Shown here: positions 1 to 5,433 of the stretch, in pieces | How the letters are laid out: every line of letters starts with the position of its first letter | How positions within the stretch are numbered: the first letter of the stretch is position 1 | NCBI GenBank assembly: GCA_037441765.1 | Contig: JBBIRM010000116.1 | Coordinates: forward strand, 1-8,952 | Direction of reading: 5' to 3' | Source of the DNA: JBBIRM01 sp037441765 | Lineage (GTDB): Bacteria > Desulfobacterota > BSN033 > UBA1163 | Length of the DNA: 8,952 bases | Program-made: the position numbers and the translations under genes | The notes under the pieces: model-generated | What the model saw: the letters and a program-made list of their open reading frames with translations, nothing else | The model's database searches: none | What the model was told of the DNA's origin: nothing

Positions 1-2
1 TC

Positions 3-104
3 CTTTGCCCAGCGATCCATTGCAGGGTTGATGTAGAAGAGATATTAAAAATAGAAAAGAGCATAAGCCCTTCTCATTTGAGTCTTTTTTCTTTGCATCC
101 CTGA
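3..104 (+). CDS. possible 3' end of an upstream gene (unidentified)
   Basis: One plus-strand frame is open from the window edge to a TGA at 102-104. It would encode about 33 residues with a charged, helix-like stretch (VDVEEILKIEKS) and two cysteines near its start. I do not recognise a family. A second frame is also open from base 1 to a TAG at 34-36, so the choice is uncertain, and the region may be non-coding. The stop lies just before the -10 element of the candidate promoter of the next gene. Confidence 0.2.
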   Translation, partial: LCPAIHCRVDVEEILKIEKSISPSHLSLFSLHP

Positions 105-121
105 GTACATCCTTTTATAAT
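93..121 (+). promoter_or_regulatory. sigma70-type promoter candidate for the FKBP gene
   Basis: TTGCAT (93-98) and a perfect TATAAT (116-121) are separated by 17 bases. The -10 match is 6/6 and the -35 match 3/6. Transcription would start near 127-129, giving a leader of about 57 bases before the ATG at 185. The position, just upstream of the first complete gene, supports the call; it has not been tested. Confidence 0.5.
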
Positions 122-184
122 AAACCTATTGTTGCAAAGGTCGAATTAACCTTGCCAAAAATAAATTAACAGAAAGGGGTCAGC

Positions 185-883
185 ATGAGATACAAATGGA
201 TCATCGTATTAGGAATTCTCTTTTTTTCGAGCCAGGTACTGGGAGAGGAGAAAGTAGTGCCCAAAACCCAGAAGGATAGGATAAGCTATGTAATCGGTGT
301 GGATATCGGCACAAACCTTAAGAAAAATTCGATTGATGTCAATCCGGATCTCCTTTTGAGGGGGATCAAGGATGGTCTTTCTGGAAGTAAACTTATGATG
401 AGCGATCAAGAGATAAAGGAGACGATCGCAGCGTTTCAGAAAGAAATTCAAGCCAGAAAGGAAGAGATGGCCAAGAAGATGGGAGAAAAGAATAAGAGAG
501 AGGGAGAGGCCTTTCTTGCTGAAAACAAGAAGAAGGAAGGGGTTGTTACACTTGCCAGTGGTCTCCAGTACAGGATTTTAAAGAAGGGTAGCGGGAAAAA
601 GCCGAAGCTAACCGATACGGTCACAGCCCACTACAAGGGAACCTTGATCGATGGAACCGAATTCGATAGCTCTTACCGTCGCAATCAACCTGTCAGTTTT
701 CCAGTCAATGGGGTTATTGCTGGCTGGACCGAGGCCCTTCAGTTGATGGAGGAGGGAGCCAGATGGCAGCTTTTCATCCCCCCACATCTTGCTTACGGAG
801 AAAGGGGTGCAGGACCACAAATCGGTCCAAACGCCACCCTGATCTTTGAAGTTGAACTGATATCTGTTCAGGAAAAGAAGTAA
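185..883 (+). CDS. exported FKBP-type peptidyl-prolyl cis-trans isomerase (Mip/FkpA-like)
   Basis: Full-length 232-residue protein that should catalyse proline cis-trans isomerisation during folding of exported proteins. Residues 1-20 look like a signal peptide: MRYK, a hydrophobic core, and cleavage after VLG20. No lipobox is present, so it is probably a soluble periplasmic protein. Residues 28-110 are the helical FKBP_N dimerisation region, ending in a Lys/Glu-rich linker (91-117). The catalytic FKBP_C domain spans about 140-228. Its pocket residues align with the FKBP12 set: Y150, F160, D161, V177, I178, W181, Y204 and F221, with spacing matching FKBP12. FKBP12 F46 is replaced by V170, while F172 is kept. 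The ATG start follows AAAGGGG (173-179) at a workable distance, and an upstream start would spoil the signal peptide. It appears monocistronic, with its own promoter and a large convergent gap after it. Family assignment is secure; the exact subtype (Mip or FkpA) is not. Confidence 0.95.
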   Translation: MRYKWIIVLGILFFSSQVLGEEKVVPKTQKDRISYVIGVDIGTNLKKNSIDVNPDLLLRGIKDGLSGSKLMMSDQEIKETIAAFQKEIQARKEEMAKKMGEKNKREGEAFLAENKKKEGVVTLASGLQYRILKKGSGKKPKLTDTVTAHYKGTLIDGTEFDSSYRRNQPVSFPVNGVIAGWTEALQLMEEGARWQLFIPPHLAYGERGAGPQIGPNATLIFEVELISVQEKK

Positions 884-1156
884 GCCCTATCGTCTCCTTA
901 TTGTAAAGGCGAGAAGTGTGTGAAAAGGAGGTTATTTAAAAAAATATACAAAATTTTTTCCCCATAACCGAATTTATAGGACAAGGCTTTAGCCCTGCCT
1001 TTGAAATGAATGATATGGAGGCCTAAAGGCCTGCCCTACTAAGGATGATATGCAAGCTTAAAGCCATTGAGTCATTAAATTATTGAAACTGGCATTGAAA
1101 AGCCCCCAAAACAGGAGATCATAGGATAGGAGGGGTTTGAAGAAAAGCCAATGGGG
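884..1156. other. convergent intergenic region, no gene seen
   Basis: This is a 273-base gap between the ends of the FKBP and DUF1015 genes. It holds a long A/T-rich stretch (935-959) flanked by GGTTAT (930-935) and ATAACC (964-969). That pair could form a weak hairpin with an inner A-run/T-run pairing. It also holds a REP-like inverted repeat (977-1038) and, at the far end, a hairpin at the DUF1015 stop. I see no strong GC-rich intrinsic terminator directly after the FKBP gene and no credible ORF. Confidence 0.6.
977..1038. repeat. imperfect inverted repeat, REP-like palindromic unit
   Basis: The left arm TAGGACAAGGCTTTAGCCCT (977-996) and the reverse complement of the right arm (1019-1038), TAGGGCAGGCCTTTAGGCCT, match at 16 of 20 positions with a 22-base loop. 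Each arm is itself partly palindromic: AAGGC...GCCTT at 983-999 and AGGCC-TAAA-GGCCT at 1019-1032. Short GC-rich units with a central CTTTAG/CTAAAG between convergent genes resemble REP-type repeats dispersed in many bacterial genomes. Whether this unit is repeated elsewhere cannot be seen from this window. Confidence 0.5.
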
Positions 1157-1167
1157 TCATTCCCATT
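1150..1167 (-). terminator. possible terminator hairpin at the end of the DUF1015 gene
   Basis: On the minus strand AATGGG and CCCATT form a perfect 6-bp stem with a 6-base loop (AATGAC). It is followed by GGCTTTTCTTC, which is T-rich but interrupted. The TGA stop of the DUF1015 gene (1157-1159) lies in the loop region, so the stem begins inside the last codons. The stem is short and the T-tract imperfect, so termination is plausible rather than certain. Confidence 0.35.
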
Positions 1168-2398
1168 TATTTAATACCAAACCAGTTAAAAGTTTAGGGA
1201 AAATGTAGGTGGATTTCGGTGGCATTCTCATCGATGAAAATGCAGCTCTTTCAACATCCTCCACCTGTGGCGGGTTAAGGAAAAAAACTGCAGAAAACTC
1301 TCCCTTATTCACCCTTTCGAATGCGCTTTTAATATCCATCTCGTATGCGATTTCGGTGTTAATCAAGATCTTCTTAAACACCAATTCATGGAGAATGATT
1401 ACATCGATTTCCCTCAGATTGGGATGGATTTCCGATAAGTCCTGCCCTCTATAGATCAGGACATACCACACCCTTTCTGATCTCTTAAAGAATCCGAAGA
1501 CATTCTTTCTACCATAGAGCCTTCTTCTTACGTCGAAATCATTTGATATCGTTTCAATCTCGAAATATTTGGAAAGTTTGTCAAGGATATCCCTTGGGGC
1601 TTCTCGAACGAGACGGTGAGTAGGAAGGATGGTGATTCCATCATCCATCATATCGGTGAGAAACATGAGGGTGTAATCATAGAGGGGCCTTTCCGCGGGA
1701 GAAGCCTCCTTTGTTGACATTTCTCTCCAGTATTCAAACGACGTCTCATATCGGTGGTGTCCATCGGCAATGAAAATGGATTTGTCTAAAATCTCCCGTT
1801 TGATGATTCCTATTTCCTCTTCATGATCGATCTGCCAGATCCGATGCAGATTACCAAATTCATCGGGAGCCTGGAGGGAGGGATTTTTAAGAGTTTTCTC
1901 CGAGAGAATCCTGGATATTCCATCTGCAGGGCCTTTGTAGAGTGAGAAGATAGGACTGGTGTTTGCCTTACAAGCCTTCAGGAGATTCAACCTGTCCTCC
2001 TTAGGATTGGAATGTGTACATTCATGAGGGTAAATACTTCCTTTACCTAATTCTTCGAGTTTCACAAGGCATAGAAATCCGAGGGTTCGTTTTCTTATTT
2101 CATGAATCGTATATGTAATTTCATAGGCATAAAAAGAGGGGCGATGACTTTGTACCAACACGCCGTCCTTTATCCAGGCGTCGAGAAATCTCCTTGCTCG
2201 TGTGTACTTATTTCTGGTTCCATCGTCTTCAGGTTCTTCTTTGCCGCGATCTATCCTCACAATGTTATAAGGACTCTTTGCGTATAATGCTCTCTGTCTT
2301 TCAGGTGTAATGATATCATAAGGAGGAGCGACAACATCCTCGATGGAGACCTTACAAACATTATATAGAAGTCCCTTGAAAGGAATGATTTCTGCCAT
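1157..2398 (-). CDS. DUF1015 family protein, function unknown
   Basis: Full-length 413-residue cytoplasmic protein with no signal peptide or membrane segment. The family is recognised by its start (MAEIIPFKGLLYN), APPYDII at 24-30, SPYNIVR at 42-48, the His/Cys-containing stretch PHECTHSNPKEDR at 124-136, FIADGHHRYETS at 209-220 and ILPTHR at 257-262. The ADGHHRYETS block and the H125/H129 region are strongly polar and look like an active or ligand-binding site. The reaction is not known to me, so none is assigned. The start is chosen because residues 1-30 match the usual DUF1015 N terminus. There is no Shine-Dalgarno sequence in front of it; the bases before the ATG are CCTCCAAACCA. It is divergent from ftsE, so the two may share a control region, but nothing links their functions. 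Confidence 0.9.
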   Translation of the reverse strand: MAEIIPFKGLLYNVCKVSIEDVVAPPYDIITPERQRALYAKSPYNIVRIDRGKEEPEDDGTRNKYTRARRFLDAWIKDGVLVQSHRPSFYAYEITYTIHEIRKRTLGFLCLVKLEELGKGSIYPHECTHSNPKEDRLNLLKACKANTSPIFSLYKGPADGISRILSEKTLKNPSLQAPDEFGNLHRIWQIDHEEEIGIIKREILDKSIFIADGHHRYETSFEYWREMSTKEASPAERPLYDYTLMFLTDMMDDGITILPTHRLVREAPRDILDKLSKYFEIETISNDFDVRRRLYGRKNVFGFFKRSERVWYVLIYRGQDLSEIHPNLREIDVIILHELVFKKILINTEIAYEMDIKSAFERVNKGEFSAVFFLNPPQVEDVERAAFSSMRMPPKSTYIFPKLLTGLVLNKWE

Positions 2399-2470
2399 TG
2401 GTTTGGAGGTTTAACAGACTGCTTAATAGTTGATTTTTCAGGGCACTTGTTAGCGTCTTAAAAAAATTTT

Positions 2471-2482
2471 GTTAAATTTAAC
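2471..2482. promoter_or_regulatory. 12-bp perfect palindrome between divergent genes
   Basis: GTTAAATTTAAC reads the same on both strands and sits in an A/T-rich patch (2460-2482) midway between the DUF1015 and ftsE starts. On the minus strand it overlaps TTAACA, which could serve as a -35 element for the DUF1015 gene (17 bases to a weak TAACAA). A regulator-binding site is a reasonable guess. In an A/T-rich spacer such a palindrome can also occur by chance. Confidence 0.3.
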
Positions 2483-2550
2483 ACGAGGGAAAGAGAAAAG
2501 CAAGAATAAGCATTGGGCATATGGTAATACCACACTGAGGTGGGAGTTAT

Positions 2551-2598
2551 ATGGGTGAGGTGTTATCTCACCTCTTTATTTTTCTTGAAAAAAAATGA
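2551..2598 (+). CDS. possible leader peptide upstream of ftsE (15 residues)
   Basis: ATG at 2551 opens a frame encoding MGEVLSHLFIFLEKK, with TGA at 2596-2598. GAGGTG at 2537-2542 is a good Shine-Dalgarno match 8 bases before the ATG. That is better than anything in front of ftsE itself or the DUF1015 gene. The ORF covers a terminator-like hairpin and ends 22 bases before ftsE. No run of one amino acid is present that would identify a regulatory signal. It is too short for coding statistics, so it may be coincidence. Confidence 0.25.
   Translation: MGEVLSHLFIFLEKK
2553..2584 (+). terminator. terminator-like hairpin in the ftsE leader (candidate attenuator)
   Basis: Bases 2553-2560 (GGGTGAGG) pair with 2566-2573 (TCTCACCT), giving six Watson-Crick pairs plus a G-U pair at each end and a 5-base loop. 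TTTATTTTTC follows at 2575-2584. This is the form of an intrinsic terminator, but no plus-strand gene lies upstream for it to terminate. A second copy of TGAGGTG (2536-2542; the first copy is at 2556-2562) could pair with CACCTC at 2569-2574 instead, giving a competing structure. Either it attenuates ftsE transcription, or the true ftsE promoter lies downstream of it. Confidence 0.4.
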
Positions 2599-2611
2599 GC
2601 CTCGTGATAAT
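2585..2611 (+). promoter_or_regulatory. candidate promoter immediately before ftsE
   Basis: TTGAAA (2585-2590) and GATAAT (2606-2611, 5/6 match) are 15 bases apart, which is shorter than ideal. Transcription would begin about 2617-2620, within a few bases of the ftsE ATG at 2621, giving a nearly leaderless mRNA. This fits the absence of a Shine-Dalgarno sequence there. The region is A/T-rich, so chance matches are easy. Confidence 0.25.
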
Positions 2612-2620
2612 TTTTTAAAA

Positions 2621-3304
2621 ATGATTAAGATGTCCCACGTTTATAAGGTATACCCCACCCAGATCGAGGCACTTTCTGATGTCAATCTGGAGATCTCAGA
2701 TGGAGAATTCACTTACATCTATGGGGCAAGCAGTTCTGGAAGGACGACCCTGATCCGTATTCTTTATGGTGCAGAAAAACCTACCCGGGGTGAGGTGATT
2801 GTCAATGGAATGGACATCACTGCAAAGGGTTTTAATAAGATCCACCTCCTTAGAAGATCGATGGGGATTGTCTTTCAGGATTTTAAACTGCTGAGGGACC
2901 GAACTGTAAGTGAAAACATTTCCTTTGCCTTAGAGGTGATTGCCTACCAAAAAAAGGAGATTAGAAAGAGGGTTTCAGAGGTATTGGAGAAGGTTGGGCT
3001 CCATCAGAGGGCAAAAGATCCCATTCTTGCCCTTTCCGCAGGTGAACAGCAACGGGTGGCTATTGCACGAGCCCTGGTCAATAATCCTCCTCTCATTCTG
3101 GCGGATGAACCCACAGAGAATCTGGATGACCAGATGGCCGATGAGGTGATGAGAATCTTTACCGATCTTAACCAAAAAGGGACAACAATCATCCTTGCCA
3201 CTCATAACAAAGAGTTGATTCAACGCTATCCATACCGCGTGATATACCTACTGGGTGGTAGGGTTGATCTCAAGACGAAGGGTGAGCAAAAGGAAGGAGA
3301 ATGA
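2621..3304 (+). CDS. ftsE: cell-division ABC ATPase FtsE with altered Walker A (K41R)
   Basis: 227 residues, the usual FtsE length. It is the cytoplasmic ATPase that, with FtsX, controls peptidoglycan hydrolase activation at division. Numbering coincides with E. coli FtsE: Walker A 35-43 is GASSSGRTT, Q-loop Q86 (FQDFKLLRDRTV), signature 138-142 LSAGE, Walker B ILADE with D162/E163, D-loop ENLD, and H195 in the H-loop. Two core positions differ from the consensus. The invariant Walker A lysine is R41 (codon AGG at 2741-2743), and the usual LSGGE is LSAGE (A140). In addition, the residue after DEPT is E166 instead of G. Walker B, the Q-loop and the H-loop are intact, so ATP binding may be altered rather than lost. 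The ATG at 2621 is chosen because MIKMSHVYKVYP matches the family N terminus. The frame is open upstream to a GTG at 2540, but that would add 27 unrelated residues. No Shine-Dalgarno sequence is visible. The last four bases overlap ftsX. Confidence 0.93.
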   Translation: MIKMSHVYKVYPTQIEALSDVNLEISDGEFTYIYGASSSGRTTLIRILYGAEKPTRGEVIVNGMDITAKGFNKIHLLRRSMGIVFQDFKLLRDRTVSENISFALEVIAYQKKEIRKRVSEVLEKVGLHQRAKDPILALSAGEQQRVAIARALVNNPPLILADEPTENLDDQMADEVMRIFTDLNQKGTTIILATHNKELIQRYPYRVIYLLGGRVDLKTKGEQKEGE

Positions 3305-4203
3305 AATATTTTGTTTGGCATCTGGTGAGACGAGCCTTTCTTAATATCAAAGGAAATCTCTACCCCAATCTCAGCACGGTTGGAATTATAGCCATCTCCA
3401 TGCTTGTCTTCTCATCTTTTACCCTGATAGCCTTTAATCTTGGCTCTTTTATCAAGATATGGGAAGAAAAGATCGAGGTCGTGGCATACCTCAAAAGGGG
3501 GACTCCCATCCAGGAGGTGGAGACCCTTTTAGAGAATACACGCCTAATTGAAGGAATTGAGAGTGTCAGGTATATCTCTCCCTTTGATGCATTGGGTTTT
3601 TTGGAATCGAAGTTGGGAGGGCATAAGGACCTTCTTGAAGGGATTCAGCCAGGGATCCTCCCCCCTTCATTTGAAATTGAGTTGAAAAAGGAATATCGAA
3701 ATTCAACAAGGATCAAAGAGATAATATCACGATTAAAAAGATTTCCTCAATTTGAGGAGATTCAGTTTGGACAGGAATGGGTGGATACCTTTTCTGCCTT
3801 AGTCCATCTTATGAATCTTACCCAGTGGATCTTAGGGGGACTGCTTCTCATTGCCATGATCTTCATCATCTCTAATACCCTACAACTTACTATTTCTGCC
3901 CGTAGGGATGAGATTGAGATCATGCGAATCGTAGGGGCGAGCCCAATCTTCATTCATGTCCCCATCTATTTAGAAGGCCTCTTACAGGGTCTCTTTGGAA
4001 CAGGTTTGGCAATCTTTCTTCTTTATCTGTTGCAAGAAATCATGATGCTCCATCTTCCTTCCTCTATTCAGATGTGGACCGTAAAAATTCCAATCCATTT
4101 CCTTCCTCCCGAGATCATACTTCAAATCCTGATCGGTGGGATGCTGTTAGGTCTCTTTGGAAGTTTTATTGCTTCGATGAGGTTTTTAAGATATGGAGAT
4201 TGA
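3301..4203 (+). CDS. ftsX: cell-division transmembrane protein FtsX
   Basis: 300-residue inner-membrane partner of FtsE. It passes the ATPase state across the membrane to a periplasmic activator, here presumably the adjacent EnvC. The topology is typical: cytoplasmic N terminus (1-22), TM1 about 24-46, periplasmic domain about 48-170, TM2 175-196, TM3 222-246 and TM4 271-293. The cytoplasmic loop after TM2 carries the FtsX-type sequence RRDEIEIMRIVGAS (201-214), which is the likely FtsE contact. The start codon overlaps the ftsE stop (ATGA), and AAGGAG lies just before it, indicating translational coupling. The periplasmic domain has the family pattern (VVAYLKRG, then SPFDAL). It looks intact. 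Confidence 0.95.
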   Translation: MKYFVWHLVRRAFLNIKGNLYPNLSTVGIIAISMLVFSSFTLIAFNLGSFIKIWEEKIEVVAYLKRGTPIQEVETLLENTRLIEGIESVRYISPFDALGFLESKLGGHKDLLEGIQPGILPPSFEIELKKEYRNSTRIKEIISRLKRFPQFEEIQFGQEWVDTFSALVHLMNLTQWILGGLLLIAMIFIISNTLQLTISARRDEIEIMRIVGASPIFIHVPIYLEGLLQGLFGTGLAIFLLYLLQEIMMLHLPSSIQMWTVKIPIHFLPPEIILQILIGGMLLGLFGSFIASMRFLRYGD

Positions 4204-4210
4204 GGGGTTA

Positions 4211-5395
4211 ATGCGAGCCTTGAGGATGTTTTTTGTTGGATGCATGATCGTAGGGGGGTTGTATTTTATTGACCCCATCGGAGTTTTGGCTGGGAGATCC
4301 GACCAGATTGAGAAGGACCTTTTGGAGAAAAAGAAGAACCTCAAAGATGTCAAAAAGGAAATCATTCTGACAAGAGAGAAGGAAAAGAAATTGTTAGGGA
4401 AGGAGACCTCGATTCTCGAGAACCTTCAGACCTTAGAGTCCGATCTTTATCTAAAGGGGAAAGAGTTGAGGAAGATGGAAAAGGAGTTGGCCCAGACTAA
4501 GGAGAGGCTGAATCAGACTAAAAACCAAATCGCAAACCTTACCAAAGGGGTTGAGAGAACCAGGAGCGATCTCTATTCAAGGTTGACTGCCCTTTATAAG
4601 ATGGAGAGGGTTCATCCTGAGGTCTTCCTTCTCGCTACGGGGTCTTACCATGATCTTTTAAAGATGGATAAATATTTAAAGAGCATTATCCAATCTGATG
4701 CCCGCCTGATTGAGACTTACCGCTATCAGGTGGCCTTAAAAGAGAGGTATCAGGATGAGTTATTTAAGGATCAACTCCAGTGGGAGCGAAAAATCTTAGA
4801 GGTGGATAAGAAAAGGCAGGAAATAAATAGAGCCAGAAAAGAGAAGAAGGAGCTTTTGAAATCAATTCAGAATCAAAAACTTGTCTATCAGAAACTTATC
4901 CTCGAACTTGAGGAGAGAGCGAAGGAGCTTCAATCCCTTATCGATAAACTGGAAAAGGAAAGAAGCCTCCTGGCCTATGGAAGAACTAAGATTGAACCTC
5001 TTCGTGGAAAACTGATCCCACCTGTTCAGGGAAAAGTGATCAGCCATTTCAAGGAAAGGGGGCAAAATGGAATTGAGATCAAAGCCCCGATGGGAGCAGA
5101 GGTTCGGGCTGTTCTACCTGGAAAGGTCCTATACGCGGATTGGTTTAAAGGATTTGGAAACCTGATCATTATAGACCACGGGGATAACACCATCACCGTT
5201 TCTGGTTACTGTTCAGAATTATTGAGGAAGACAGGGGATATAGTCTCCCAGGGCGAAACGATCGCCCTTGTTGGGAGTGTGGGATCATTGAAGGGCCCCT
5301 GTCTATATTTTGAGATCCGCCATCAAGGTAAACCGCAGGATCCCTTGCAATGGATCTCACAATTGGATAAAGTTGTATTGTCCCCTGAAAGATAG
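4211..5395 (+). CDS. envC: EnvC-like murein hydrolase activator (degenerate LytM/M23 domain)
   Basis: 394 residues from this start. Residues 1-27 are a signal peptide (MRALR, hydrophobic core, cleavage near GVLA). Residues about 31-255 form a long Lys/Glu-rich coiled coil, which in E. coli EnvC binds FtsX and restrains the amidase-binding face. Residues 266-382 are a LytM (peptidase M23) domain. The zinc ligands are gone: the HxGxD motif reads QNGIE (Q285, E289) and HLHFE reads CLYFE (C364, Y366). E. coli EnvC likewise has SLYFE. The protein should therefore activate an N-acetylmuramoyl-L-alanine amidase rather than cut peptidoglycan. I chose ATG 4211 because GAGGGG (4202-4207) precedes it and the n-region is basic. 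An in-frame ATG at 4193 would overlap ftsX by 11 bases and add acidic residues (MEIEGL). The gene starts 7 bases after ftsX, strongly supporting a functional FtsEX-EnvC unit. Confidence 0.92.
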   Translation: MRALRMFFVGCMIVGGLYFIDPIGVLAGRSDQIEKDLLEKKKNLKDVKKEIILTREKEKKLLGKETSILENLQTLESDLYLKGKELRKMEKELAQTKERLNQTKNQIANLTKGVERTRSDLYSRLTALYKMERVHPEVFLLATGSYHDLLKMDKYLKSIIQSDARLIETYRYQVALKERYQDELFKDQLQWERKILEVDKKRQEINRARKEKKELLKSIQNQKLVYQKLILELEERAKELQSLIDKLEKERSLLAYGRTKIEPLRGKLIPPVQGKVISHFKERGQNGIEIKAPMGAEVRAVLPGKVLYADWFKGFGNLIIIDHGDNTITVSGYCSELLRKTGDIVSQGETIALVGSVGSLKGPCLYFEIRHQGKPQDPLQWISQLDKVVLSPER

Positions 5396-5403
5396 GTTCA
5401 GGG
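5383..5403 (+). other. intercistronic hairpin at the envC stop codon
   Basis: CCCTGAA (5383-5389) and TTCAGGG (5397-5403) form a perfect 7-bp stem. The 7-base loop contains the envC TAG stop (5393-5395). No T-run follows, so it is unlikely to terminate transcription. It could protect or mark mRNA ends inside the operon, or be incidental. Confidence 0.35.
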
Positions 5404-5433
5404 AGGTAGGATTCATCATCTAAGGAGGAAGAG

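Noticed and set aside
889..919. Imperfect hairpin (TCTCCTT with AAGGCGAGA) just after the FKBP gene as a terminator
   Set aside because: The stem has a bulge and a G-U pair, and no T-run follows; it does not meet the form of an intrinsic terminator.
922..931. Perfect ribosome-binding-like AAAAGGAGGT in the convergent gap
   Set aside because: No ATG, GTG or TTG follows at a usable distance; the next bases are A/T-rich and quickly reach a stop.
1209..1454. 81-codon plus-strand ORF inside the DUF1015 gene
   Set aside because: It lies opposite a well-supported coding region, has no ribosome-binding site and no recognisable protein features; it is a shadow frame.
2540..2620. GTG at 2540 as the ftsE start, adding 27 residues
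   Set aside because: The added residues are not FtsE-like, there is no ribosome-binding site before the GTG, and the stretch overlaps the hairpin and T-rich tract.
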